Notes under the pieces: model-generated
What the model was told of the DNA's origin: nothing
Database searches by the model: none
What the model saw: only the letters and a program-made list of their open reading frames with translations
Program-made: the position numbers and the translations under genes
Shown here: in pieces, positions 28,304-36,760 of the stretch
Numbering within the stretch: the first letter of the stretch is position 1
Layout: each line of letters starts with the position of its first letter
NCBI GenBank assembly: GCA_017532825.1
Contig: JAFXIT010000041.1
Coordinates: forward strand, 1-64,000
From: Clostridia bacterium
Lineage (GTDB): Bacteria; Bacillota; Clostridia; Oscillospirales; QAMX01
DNA length: 64,000 nt
Direction of reading: 5' to 3'

Positions 28304-28420
28304 GTGTTAAGAACGACATATTACATCATCAGTCCAAGAAACCGCTCAGTCTGCTTTACTTTGCAGGGGCTTGCGTGTGTTTTTCTTGGCGTTTTTTATT
28401 GTTCTTTGCACTTTTTGTAA
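28304..28420 (+). CDS. Possible 38-residue small protein or leader peptide
   Basis: GTG start with AAAGGAGGG five bases upstream, directly after a perfect promoter, running to TAA at 28420. The product starts MLRTTYYIISPRNRS and ends in a hydrophobic half, and could be a single-span membrane peptide. An 11-bp repeat at 28341 suggests the 3' part may derive from an insertion, so the ORF may be an accident of that event. Translation is unproven. Confidence 0.35.
   Translation: MLRTTYYIISPRNRSVCFTLQGLACVFLGVFYCSLHFL
28341..28351. repeat. 11-bp direct repeat, left copy
   Basis: ACCGCTCAGTC, identical to 29391-29401. The copies bracket the AT-rich GNAT segment. Confidence 0.6.
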
Positions 28421-28466
28421 CCCTGTATTGTTTATTATATCAACTGTATGTAATGGAGGGTAATTA

Positions 28467-29381
28467 ATGAACGGTACGGATTTTATTATTTGCAAAGCAG
28501 ATCATGAACAACGAAATTATGTTTTGAAGCACTACACTATAAAAGAGGACAAAGAACGATTAAATGCAATCATCTATGTAGCAACCGATAAAGGCAACGA
28601 AATAATCGGAAGGATCATCGTCAAAGAAAGAGTCGTTCCAGAGCCCATAGGAGGAAAATATTGGTACATTGAAAATCTTTTCGTTCATCCAAAACACAGA
28701 CGTAAAGGGGTCGCAACCGCCTTGGTCGACGAAATAAAAAAGAAAGCCTACCTGTCAGACATTGTATATCTTTACGGTTCTGCAAATGCGTCTGTTGAAG
28801 CAAGTATGTTTTGGTTTAATCAAGGTTTTTCGATGCATGCATACGGCAAAAAGGAGACAGATGAAGACAAGCCTCTGCTTTTCGGAAACTACAATCATCT
28901 TTTCAGCTATTGTATCCGTCGAAAAGTCTTGCTCGGAGATAACCCATCTGTCCGTATAAGAACAGCTTCAGAGGACGAGATCCCGCAATTGATAAGCAAA
29001 TACTCAACCGATGAAAGGATAAATACCTTTTTACTGGATAAAATAGAGTCTCTTTTTGGATTCGTTGCAATTGGGGATGAGAATGTTATAAAAGGAGTAA
29101 TACTTGCCTCACCCGACAGCATGAAAGCGCCCTTAGACTGTACTCGGTGGTGGATATTCTTATACGTTGATCCGCAATTCAGACATCACGGAATAGGGAG
29201 ATCGCTTGTATCCGGGTTGTATTGTCGCGCAAAAGAAGAACGGACTGTGCAACTTACGAATTTCTCCGCTGCCGGGGACGATATCGGCTTTTGGTACGAG
29301 CTTGGTTTTGACATCTTTTATTTTGATGCAGATCCGACTACCGGAAAACGCCCCGTCGTGGCAATGATTAGGGTAAACTAA
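28467..29381 (+). CDS. Tandem-GNAT acetyltransferase
   Basis: 304 residues with two GNAT domains. The first has VHPKHRRKGVATALV near 75-90 and the second VDPQFRHHGIGRSLVSGLY near 233-251; both carry the R/Q-x-x-G-x-G/A acetyl-CoA loop. The acceptor is unknown; small molecules including antibiotics are possible for this superfamily. Codon use is clearly more A/T-ending than in all surrounding genes, and the segment lies between exact direct repeats, suggesting recent acquisition. TGGAGGG precedes ATG. Confidence 0.85.
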   Translation: MNGTDFIICKADHEQRNYVLKHYTIKEDKERLNAIIYVATDKGNEIIGRIIVKERVVPEPIGGKYWYIENLFVHPKHRRKGVATALVDEIKKKAYLSDIVYLYGSANASVEASMFWFNQGFSMHAYGKKETDEDKPLLFGNYNHLFSYCIRRKVLLGDNPSVRIRTASEDEIPQLISKYSTDERINTFLLDKIESLFGFVAIGDENVIKGVILASPDSMKAPLDCTRWWIFLYVDPQFRHHGIGRSLVSGLYCRAKEERTVQLTNFSAAGDDIGFWYELGFDIFYFDADPTTGKRPVVAMIRVN

Positions 29382-29390
29382 GCGCAAAAT

Positions 29391-29401
29391 ACCGCTCAGT
29401 C
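29391..29401. repeat. 11-bp direct repeat, right copy
   Basis: ACCGCTCAGTC, matching 28341-28351. Confidence 0.6.
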
Positions 29402-29417
29402 AGGTATTGAAACGGCG

Positions 29418-29456
29418 AAAAGCCGATCTGCGGATTACCGCAGGTCGGCTTTTTGC
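29418..29456 (+). terminator. Terminator after the GNAT gene
   Basis: AAAGCCGATCTGCGG (from 29418) pairs with CCGCAGGTCGGCTTT (from 29438), followed by TT; usable in both directions toward NUDIX. Confidence 0.85.
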
Positions 29457-29465
29457 AATACGAGG

Positions 29466-29909
29466 TTACTTCAGTTGGTATTTCCATTTATCTGCATCTT
29501 TATAGTAAAAAAACTCGCTCAAGCTCTCTTCCGTAAAAACACGGAGCATATCCTTCATATCAAGAGCGAGGTTGAGCTTGGAGAGGTCGTCAAGACCCAC
29601 CCAGCGTACCTCGCCTTCGGCGCTCGAGCGCAGTTGTCCCTCAAAAGATGTAGCCTTGTAAAACAGCACTACGTATCTGCAGTTGTCTTCATACCAATCC
29701 TTGACCCCGCAAAGCTGCGGAGAGCGGATATCGAGTCCCGTCTCCTCCCGAACCTCTCGGATGACCGCATCGGTAAAGGACTCTCCCTCCTCCACGTGTC
29801 CGCCGGGAAAGGTGATGCCGGGCCAGTCCTTCTTTTTTCTGTCAATAACGACGACCCGATTTTCATGGCATATCATGCACATATTTGTAAATTCGACCTT
29901 TTCAAACAT
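29466..29909 (-). CDS. NUDIX hydrolase
   Basis: 147 residues from ATG 29909 (GGGGTGG upstream). A full Nudix box is present: GGHVEEGESF...REVREETGLD near residues 35-57. Small stand-alone NUDIX proteins of this type hydrolyse modified or excess nucleotides such as 8-oxo-dGTP; substrate not assignable. Downstream of serA and separated from it by a hairpin. Confidence 0.88.
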   Translation of the reverse strand: MFEKVEFTNMCMICHENRVVVIDRKKKDWPGITFPGGHVEEGESFTDAVIREVREETGLDIRSPQLCGVKDWYEDNCRYVVLFYKATSFEGQLRSSAEGEVRWVGLDDLSKLNLALDMKDMLRVFTEESLSEFFYYKDADKWKYQLK

Positions 29910-29964
29910 AGTACCACCCCATACTCTGCCTATATAATACCACATTCGGCCGATTTATACAACA

Positions 29965-29996
29965 ACGGGTACAGCAGTTTTGACCGCTGTACCCGT
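29965..29996 (-). terminator. Hairpin after serA (probable terminator)
   Basis: 11-bp perfect stem ACGGGTACAGC (29965-29975) with GCTGTACCCGT (29986-29996). The T tract after it on the minus strand is interrupted, so efficiency is uncertain. Confidence 0.55.
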
Positions 29997-30016
29997 GGCA
30001 TTTATTTGTTCGCAGA

Positions 30017-31195
30017 CTATCCGATGACTCTGACTCTGAGGATGCCGTTGACCGACTTGATCTTTTCAAGGACGGACTCGGTGATCTCGTTCTCGGTCTC
30101 GATGATGGTGCAGGCATTGTCCTTTTTGGACTTATTGATCATGTGCTCGATGTTGACGCCTACCTCTGCAAGAGCAGTGGAGATCATACCGACCATGTTG
30201 GGGATGTTGCGGTGGATAACGCAGAGACGGTACTTGGACTCCTTGGGCAGATAGATGTCGGGAAGGTTGACCGAGTGGCTGATATTGCCGTTGAGCAGAT
30301 ACTCAGAGACCTCGTCGACGGCCATGACTGCACAGTTGTCCTCGCTCTCGGGGGTAGATGCTCCGAGGTGGGGTATACAAACTGTATTCTTCATTGCCAG
30401 AGTGGCGGCATTGGGGAAGTCGGTGACGTAGCCGCCGACCTTGCCCGATTCGAGAGCCTCGGCAATGTCGGCATCGTTAACGAGCTCGCCTCTTGCGAGG
30501 TTGATGATGCGCACACCGTCCTTCATGGTGGCAATGGTGGAGGCGTTTATCTTATTGCGGGTATCGGCGTTGAGCGGCACGTGGATGGAGATATAGTCGC
30601 AGTTTTCGTATATCTCCTTTTCGGAGGATACACGGTTGACAAGTCGGTTCATGGTCCATGCGTTCTCGACGGTGATGAAGGGGTCGTAGCCGTAGACCTC
30701 CATACCCAGGCGGTAGGCAATGTTTGCAAGGGTGGCACCTATTGCGCCAAGGCCGATAACGCCGAGCTTTTTGCCCTTGAGCTCGGGGCCGACAAACTTG
30801 CTCTTGCCCTTTTCGACAAGTGCGGGAACAGCGTCGCCCTCGCCTGCGAGGGTACGTACCCACTCTATGCCGCCCACGATGTTACGGGAGGCAAGCAGCA
30901 GAGCGCAGACGGCAAGCTCCTTGACGGCGTTGGCGTTTGCACCGGGGGTGTTGAAAACGACGATACCCGACTCGCTGCAACGGTCGATGGGTATATTGTT
31001 TACGCCTATGCCTGCACGTCCGATGCAGAGCAGCTCGGGGTTGAACTCTGCCGAGAGCATATCGGCAGAACGAACGAGGATAGCGTCGGGATTTTCGAGC
31101 GCATCGCCGTATTCGAACATTGCCTTGTCAAATCTGTCGGTGCCGATGGCGGCGATCTTATTAAACAGCTTTACCTGATATTTACCGTTTTTCAT
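30017..31195 (-). CDS. serA: D-3-phosphoglycerate dehydrogenase
   Basis: 392 residues: a D-isomer-specific 2-hydroxyacid dehydrogenase core with NAD motif LGVIGLGAIGATLANIA near 145-160, catalytic Arg/Glu/His regions (LARGELVND and CIPHLGAST), and a C-terminal ACT domain (about 320-392) for serine feedback. It oxidises 3-phosphoglycerate in the first step of serine synthesis. Twelve bases follow serC, so the pair forms an operon. Confidence 0.93.
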   Translation of the reverse strand: MKNGKYQVKLFNKIAAIGTDRFDKAMFEYGDALENPDAILVRSADMLSAEFNPELLCIGRAGIGVNNIPIDRCSESGIVVFNTPGANANAVKELAVCALLLASRNIVGGIEWVRTLAGEGDAVPALVEKGKSKFVGPELKGKKLGVIGLGAIGATLANIAYRLGMEVYGYDPFITVENAWTMNRLVNRVSSEKEIYENCDYISIHVPLNADTRNKINASTIATMKDGVRIINLARGELVNDADIAEALESGKVGGYVTDFPNAATLAMKNTVCIPHLGASTPESEDNCAVMAVDEVSEYLLNGNISHSVNLPDIYLPKESKYRLCVIHRNIPNMVGMISTALAEVGVNIEHMINKSKKDNACTIIETENEITESVLEKIKSVNGILRVRVIG

Positions 31196-31207
31196 TTCGA
31201 ACTTCCT

Positions 31208-32290
31208 TTACTTATTGTTTTTTTCGAATTCCTTCATAAACTCGATGAGCTTTTCAACACCCTCGACGGGCATGGCGTTATAGATGGAAGCACGCATACC
31301 GCCGACAGAGCGGTGACCCTTGATGCTGACAAAGCCTGCGGCACCCGCTTCCTTGCAGAAGCGATCGTCAAGCTCGGTATTGCCGGTGACGAAGGTAGCG
31401 TTCATGATGGAACGGCAGTCGGGGCGGACGGGGTTGGAAAAGAGGGACGAGGAGTCGATAAAGTCGTAGAGCATTGCGGCCTTGCGGCGGTTGATCTGGG
31501 CAATAGCGTCTACGCCGCCGATCTCTTCAAGGTACTCGCATACGAGACCCAGCATATAGATGCACCAGCAGGGAGGAGTATTGTACATCGAGGCGGCCTT
31601 GGCCATCTCGCCGTAGTTAAACATAGTGGGGGTGCAGGCCTGGGGATCTCCTATGAGGTCGTTTCTGATGATAACGACGGTAACGCCTGCGGGAGCCATA
31701 TTCTTCTGTGCTCCGGCATAGATGACGCCGAACTTGGTCACGTCAAAGGGCTCCGAAAGGATGCAGGAGGAAAGGTCGGCCACCAGAGGGACGTTGCCGG
31801 TATCGGGAATATAGTTCCACTTGGAGCCGTAGATGGTATTGTTAAGGCAGATATGCACGTAGTCGGCCTCGGGGTCGAGGTCAAGCTCCGACTGTGCGGG
31901 AATGTAGGTAAAGTTCTTATCCTCGGATGAGCCGGCAAGTCGTACGGCACCGTACTTTTTGGCTTCCTTAAAGGCCTTGCCCGAGAACTGCCCGGTGACG
32001 ATATAGTCAGCCTTGCCGTTCTTGGTCATAAGGTTGAGGGGAACCATGGCAAACTGAGAGGACGCTCCGCCCTGAAGGAAGAGAACGGTATAATTATCGG
32101 GGATACACATCAGTTTTCTGAGCTTTTCCTCGGTAGAATTGATGATCGCATCGAAAGCCTTGGTTCTGTGGCTCATTTCCATAACGGACATACCGCTGCC
32201 GTTAAAGTCCATGATCTCGGCGGCTGCCTTACGCAGTACGGCCTCGGGGAGCATGGAGGGACCTGCAGAAAAATTGTAAACTCTGTTCAT
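31208..32290 (-). CDS. serC: Phosphoserine aminotransferase
   Basis: 360 residues from ATG 32290. TTGGAGG lies just before it, so an upstream TTG inside that site is rejected. Begins RVYNFSAGPSMLPE, the classic SerC opening. The PLP lysine is in IYAGAQKNMAPAG near residue 192. It transaminates 3-phosphohydroxypyruvate to phosphoserine. No serB is adjacent. Confidence 0.95.
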   Translation of the reverse strand: MNRVYNFSAGPSMLPEAVLRKAAAEIMDFNGSGMSVMEMSHRTKAFDAIINSTEEKLRKLMCIPDNYTVLFLQGGASSQFAMVPLNLMTKNGKADYIVTGQFSGKAFKEAKKYGAVRLAGSSEDKNFTYIPAQSELDLDPEADYVHICLNNTIYGSKWNYIPDTGNVPLVADLSSCILSEPFDVTKFGVIYAGAQKNMAPAGVTVVIIRNDLIGDPQACTPTMFNYGEMAKAASMYNTPPCWCIYMLGLVCEYLEEIGGVDAIAQINRRKAAMLYDFIDSSSLFSNPVRPDCRSIMNATFVTGNTELDDRFCKEAGAAGFVSIKGHRSVGGMRASIYNAMPVEGVEKLIEFMKEFEKNNK

Positions 32291-32343
32291 TCGCAAAACC
32301 TCCAAAATTCAAGCGACCTACTTAAAATCGCCTATTTTACATA

Positions 32344-32372
32344 ATTATACACTTGATTCGCAGGATTGTCAA
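32344..32372 (-). promoter_or_regulatory. serC-serA promoter
   Basis: Minus strand TTGACA (32372-32367), 17 bp, TATAAT (32349-32344), perfect consensus. Confidence 0.85.
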
Positions 32373-32422
32373 TTTCAACTCTTTCAAAATTGTATCGTAT
32401 TTAGGTCACAATGTTATCTATA

Positions 32423-32451
32423 TTGCCAAATTCGGCAAGTTGTGCTATACT
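32423..32451 (+). promoter_or_regulatory. Promoter of the M42 peptidase pair
   Basis: TTGCCA (32423-32428), 17 bp, TATACT (32446-32451). Confidence 0.65.
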
Positions 32452-32475
32452 ACCTTTCAGAAAGGACTGATATTT

Positions 32476-33495
32476 ATGGACCTTAAAAATACACTTGCCG
32501 AGCTTTCGGCCCTTCCCGGCGTGTCAGGCGGCGAGAGCGACGTGGCAAATTACCTTGCCTCTCGGCTTTCCGACTGTGATATATCCACGGATAGGCTCGG
32601 AAATCTTACCGCTTTGCGCCGTTGCGGAAGGGAAAACGCCCCTCTGCTCATGGTAGAAGCCCACATCGACGAGGTCGGCTTTATAATCACCTCGGTCACC
32701 GACGGCGGATTTTTAAAGTTTGCGCCCGTCGGCTCTCCCGATTTCCGCACCCTGCCCGACAGCGAGGTGCTGGTGCTTTCCGATCCTCCCCTGCCCGGTG
32801 TCGTTTCCTGCCTGCCGCCACACCTGCAGGATCAGTCGGCAATGAATAAATATGCAAAGACCGATTCTATGGCAATAGACGTCGGTCTTTCTCCCGAGAC
32901 CGCCAAAAAGGCCGTAAAACCGGGTACATACGCTATAAGCAAGCCCCGCCACACCCTCGAGCTCATAAACGGACGTATCGGTTCAAAGGCACTTGACAAC
33001 CGTCTTTCCGCGGCCGTCATAGTCGATGCGGCAGAGAGGGTCGGAGACGATCTTAACTGTGACCTTCTTCTTTCCTTCTGCGTTCAGGAGGAGGTCGGCT
33101 GCAGAGGCGCAGGCGCGACCGCCTTTGCAAACCGTCCCGATGCTGCGGTGGTGCTTGACGTTACCTTTGCCTCCGGCATTGACGGAGGAAACGGCTGTTT
33201 TGAGATGGGCAAGGGCGTCACGGTCTGCCTTGGTCCCTACACCGACCGCCACCTCTCCCAGAGCCTTATTGCCGCCTGCGAGCGTGCAGGTGTTGCCTGG
33301 TCTCCCGAGGTCTACGGCTCAAGCACGGGTACCGACGCCACCCCCATTCAGGTCTCGGCATCGGGCGTCCCCGTTGCGGTCCTCTCCACACCCATAAGGT
33401 ATATGCACTCGCCCTGCGAGGTCGTCGACCCGTCTGACATCGAGTCGGCATCGGCGGCACTTGCGGAATTTATCAAAAGCTACGGGAGGGACTGA
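32476..33495 (+). CDS. M42 family aminopeptidase (first copy)
   Basis: 339 residues from ATG 32476, after AAAGGA; an in-frame ATG farther upstream lies in the promoter and is rejected. M42 metal and catalytic residues are present: His in EAHIDEVGF (about 63), Asp in KALDNR (about 175), Glu-Glu in VQEEVGC (about 210), Asp in VLDVTFA and His in RYMHSP (about 318). Dinuclear-metal, usually dodecameric peptidases that trim short peptides. Followed two bases later by a paralogue. Confidence 0.93.
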   Translation: MDLKNTLAELSALPGVSGGESDVANYLASRLSDCDISTDRLGNLTALRRCGRENAPLLMVEAHIDEVGFIITSVTDGGFLKFAPVGSPDFRTLPDSEVLVLSDPPLPGVVSCLPPHLQDQSAMNKYAKTDSMAIDVGLSPETAKKAVKPGTYAISKPRHTLELINGRIGSKALDNRLSAAVIVDAAERVGDDLNCDLLLSFCVQEEVGCRGAGATAFANRPDAAVVLDVTFASGIDGGNGCFEMGKGVTVCLGPYTDRHLSQSLIAACERAGVAWSPEVYGSSTGTDATPIQVSASGVPVAVLSTPIRYMHSPCEVVDPSDIESASAALAEFIKSYGRD

Positions 33496-33497
33496 AA

Positions 33498-34499
33498 ATG
33501 CTTAAACATCTTAAGGCGCTTTGCGCTCTTGACGGCGTATCGGGCAACGAGGATGCGGTAAGGGACTATCTTTACGAGGTCTGCGCCCCTCATGCCGACA
33601 GCATCCGCACCGATGCGCTCGGAAATCTCATAGTCTTCAAAAAGGGTAAGGACTCCTCCCCCTTTATGCTTGCGGCACACATGGACGAGGTCGGCTTCAT
33701 AATCACCTCGGTAACATCCGACGGTTTTTTGAAGTTTGCCTCGGTAGGCGGCTTTGACCGCCGTGTTATCTTGGGCAAGCGTGTACGCATCAACGGAAGC
33801 ATCCCCGGCTACATCGGCTTGGGAGCGATACATCTTGCCCACGACCGTGAAAACGCCCCCGCTCTTGATTCACTTTGTATCGACATCGGTGCAAAGAGCC
33901 GTGACGAGGCTCTCAAATACGTAAAGCCGGGCGATTATGCGGCATTTGATACCGAGCCCGAGGAGTTCGGTGAGAACCTCTTTAAGGCCAAGGCCATTGA
34001 CGACCGTGTCGGATGCGCCGTTATGGCAGGTATAATCGAGGACGAGCTTCCCCTTAAGCGTGACACCTACTTTGTCTTTACGGTATGCGAGGAGGTCGGC
34101 GGGCGTGGTGCCGCCGCCGTATCAAACGCGATCCGTCCCGACTCGGCCGCAGTTCTCGAGGGAACTACCGCCGCCGACATTGACGGTGCGGTAGGACCCA
34201 AGCGTGTATGCGAGCTTACAAAGGGTGTCGTTATAAATCTTATGGACAACGGCACTATATATGACCGCAAAATGTTCTCCGAGCTTTCCGATCTTGCAGA
34301 CTCGAACGGCGTCTCCCATCAGATAAAGCAGATCGTCGCAGGCGGAACCGACGCAGGAAAGATCCACGTCGCCGCCTCGGGAATACCCTGCGCAGGCCTT
34401 GCCGCTCCCGTAAGATATATCCACGCCCCTGCCTCGGTAGTCTCTCTTGACGACGTTGAGGGTATGGACCGTCTGACAAGGCTCTGGATAGGACAGTAA
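33498..34499 (+). CDS. M42 family aminopeptidase (second copy)
   Basis: 333 residues. Same fold and motifs as the preceding gene (AAHMDEVGF, KAIDDRVG, VCEEVGGRGAA, VRYIHAP), but the Asp after the Glu pair is Glu here (VLEGTTAAD), a variation also seen in the family. Close spacing makes a two-gene operon; the pair may form mixed or specialised peptidases. Stop is followed by a strong terminator. Confidence 0.93.
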   Translation: MLKHLKALCALDGVSGNEDAVRDYLYEVCAPHADSIRTDALGNLIVFKKGKDSSPFMLAAHMDEVGFIITSVTSDGFLKFASVGGFDRRVILGKRVRINGSIPGYIGLGAIHLAHDRENAPALDSLCIDIGAKSRDEALKYVKPGDYAAFDTEPEEFGENLFKAKAIDDRVGCAVMAGIIEDELPLKRDTYFVFTVCEEVGGRGAAAVSNAIRPDSAAVLEGTTAADIDGAVGPKRVCELTKGVVINLMDNGTIYDRKMFSELSDLADSNGVSHQIKQIVAGGTDAGKIHVAASGIPCAGLAAPVRYIHAPASVVSLDDVEGMDRLTRLWIGQ

Positions 34500-34511
34500 A
34501 AACGATATAAC

Positions 34512-34555
34512 AAAAGCACCTCCTGCGAAAAGCCTCGCACGGAGGTGCTTTTTTA
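34512..34555 (+). terminator. Bidirectional terminator
   Basis: AAAGCACCTCC (34513-34523) with GGAGGTGCTTT (34541-34551) and T runs on both strands, between convergent genes. Confidence 0.88.
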
Positions 34556-36742
34556 TTATTCTCCCGCCTTAAATTTGCGTATTTCCTCGCACATAAGGTC
34601 GTAATAGAAGGTCCCGTGAGCTTTCGAGGGCTCCATATCCTTGGATATCTCCTCGCTTAACTGTTCGTTTACCGTCCATTCATTCCAGGAAACTATCAGG
34701 GCGACCCTTGCTCCCAGCGCCCTTGCACGTGCAAACTGGGTCTTGAAGGTAAGTCCGTTTTCACGTCCCGCAGGCGCAATGTAGTCGTTGACGTGATCCT
34801 TAAACTGCGCACGGTAGGATGCAACGCAGGTAATAGCCTCCACTACCCCGTCGTCATCGACGGTAAAGGTCTGTGTCCCCCGCTCCTCCCAGCTCCAATA
34901 TCCCGAGGATTTAAGGGTCACTCGTGAGAACAGGTCTCTTTGTTGGCCGATAAAGCCCGTCACCCAACGAACGGTAAATCTGTCATCGGTCCACTCGGGA
35001 TTTCTTCCTACCTGCGTGGGCGTAGAGCCGTAGCATATAAGCAGCGGCTTTTCCTTGTAACGGAAGTACATATCGGCGTATTTCCCGGTGACGTAGCTGT
35101 TATATATCTGATCTACCTTTTTTTGATGGTGACCCTCGTTTATAGCCATCATACCGTCAGGACCGGGTCCCGCAAAGATACATATTTTCGGTGCATTCGG
35201 TATCTCCGACCATATCTCAAAGAGCAGGTCGGTAGACTCCTCTATTATGCGGAAATCCTCTCTTGTCTCCCTCATGGTCTCGGGGTCGTACAGAGAGTTA
35301 TTGGACCAGTCGACGAAGACAAAGTCCACTCCCGCCTGGGCAAGCTGAACTCCGTGGCGGTATATCGCATCACGGTCATCGGAGGTGTATGTGCCGTAGA
35401 GGGGAACGTCCCAGGTGTCGACACCCCAGGCAACCGAGGATCTGATAAAGGTGGAATATGCTATGCCGACCAGCCGCTCGGACGGGTCGGAAACTCCGTA
35501 TTTGCCGACACCCTCGGTGCCAAAGGCCACCTCGGTATCGGAGTATATGACGCTTTCGTACAGCTCATATCTATCCGAAATGGCTTGCTTTTGCTCATCG
35601 GAGACCTCGCCACTGCCGCTTAAGTAGGCAGTGCCCTCCGAAACGGAGGTCGTATACCCGAGCATACGTCCGAAATAATCGGCGCTTATAAACAGACTTC
35701 CCTCCCGCATAAGTACGGTCGGAAAGGCTTTTGCCTTGCCGTTGATAACGACCTTATTTTTGCCCGAAACGAACTCAAGCTCGGCGCCGTCCCTCTTTAA
35801 AACGGCCCTGCCGTCTGCAATATTGCAGGAAAATCCGAAGATGTCGGCCAAAAGTCCTGCCTCGCAGTAGACCGTACCTCCCTCTTCAAAGGCGGGGGTA
35901 TCGCCCTTGAACGCTTCAAGCTCGGCAAATGCGTAGGTATACCCCGAGCGTACTGCCACCCTATCGTATTCGGGCTCATACGGGGGAGCCTCTGCAGAAA
36001 GGCTCATAGATCCCACCGTACCGTTTGCAAAGTGGGAAAAAATCCGCACGTGTCCCATATTATCACCCATTGCGATGTTATCGTAGGGAACGGTACCAAG
36101 TACAGTCCCCTCCCCATCGGTAAGAGTTGTTCCGTCTTCGACGAAATCAACTCTGCCGACCTCCTCTCCGTTGACGTAGAGAACAGCCGTCTCTCGGTTG
36201 TCCTCCACCATTACCTCGAGGCCGTCGGCGGCATCAAAAGGCATATTTTTTCCGAGGTAGGCGGTAAGCCCCGGTTTAACGTAGGCCATTACGCTGTTTT
36301 CACGGAAAACAAACCACAGTCCGCCATCTATATGCAGATCCGCCGCAGAGGGGCATCTGATACCGATCATAATGCCCTGATCGGCTCCGCCCTTTTCGTT
36401 CTCCCCTGCATACAGCTTAGCCTTTGCCGTATACGGCAGGTCGATAAGCTCGGTAAATCCTACCGAGTCCCACACGCCGTTGTTAACGCTTATACCGTCA
36501 CTTCCGGATGTAAACTCCCTGCCGTGAACAAAGCGCAGGCGACTGTCGGCCTTGAGTTCATTCATATCCGCATTTTTAAGATCGTAGATGTATTCAAAGC
36601 CCTTTTTCTCGGACTTCAGAAGCTCTGCCACCGAAGCATCAAACTCCTTTGGCAGCTTTACGGTATCCCCATCCGAGGGACTTCCGCAGGAGGTAAGTAA
36701 CATTGAAAGTATAAAAAAAACGGCGAACAGCCTCTTTGTCAT
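34556..36742 (-). CDS. GH99/WbsX-like lipoprotein with lectin-like and amine-oxidase-stalk domains
   Basis: 728 residues. Lipobox LLTSC (Cys about 19). Residues about 50-250 resemble a concanavalin-type lectin domain, about 255-370 a copper-amine-oxidase-N-like stalk domain (GTVYCEAGLLADIFGF ... VVINGKAKAFPTVLMREGSLFIS), and 385-728 a TIM-barrel region ending in SWNEWTVNEQLSEE, the SWNEW block typical of GH99-like and WbsX proteins. It would act on glycans at the cell surface, perhaps an endo-mannan-type enzyme; catalytic activity is unproven. Confidence 0.7.
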   Translation of the reverse strand: MTKRLFAVFFILSMLLTSCGSPSDGDTVKLPKEFDASVAELLKSEKKGFEYIYDLKNADMNELKADSRLRFVHGREFTSGSDGISVNNGVWDSVGFTELIDLPYTAKAKLYAGENEKGGADQGIMIGIRCPSAADLHIDGGLWFVFRENSVMAYVKPGLTAYLGKNMPFDAADGLEVMVEDNRETAVLYVNGEEVGRVDFVEDGTTLTDGEGTVLGTVPYDNIAMGDNMGHVRIFSHFANGTVGSMSLSAEAPPYEPEYDRVAVRSGYTYAFAELEAFKGDTPAFEEGGTVYCEAGLLADIFGFSCNIADGRAVLKRDGAELEFVSGKNKVVINGKAKAFPTVLMREGSLFISADYFGRMLGYTTSVSEGTAYLSGSGEVSDEQKQAISDRYELYESVIYSDTEVAFGTEGVGKYGVSDPSERLVGIAYSTFIRSSVAWGVDTWDVPLYGTYTSDDRDAIYRHGVQLAQAGVDFVFVDWSNNSLYDPETMRETREDFRIIEESTDLLFEIWSEIPNAPKICIFAGPGPDGMMAINEGHHQKKVDQIYNSYVTGKYADMYFRYKEKPLLICYGSTPTQVGRNPEWTDDRFTVRWVTGFIGQQRDLFSRVTLKSSGYWSWEERGTQTFTVDDDGVVEAITCVASYRAQFKDHVNDYIAPAGRENGLTFKTQFARARALGARVALIVSWNEWTVNEQLSEEISKDMEPSKAHGTFYYDLMCEEIRKFKAGE

Positions 36743-36760
36743 ACTTCACCCCACCTGTTT

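Noticed and set aside
28255-29456. Transposon or IS element carrying the GNAT gene
   Set aside because: There is no transposase or terminal inverted repeat. The 11-bp direct repeat alone supports insertion by short-homology recombination, but not a mobile element.
30143-31930. Long antisense frame across serA and serC (about 595 codons)
   Set aside because: It spans two genuine genes and their gap on the other strand, has no domain, and has no ribosome-binding site. Explained by codon bias.
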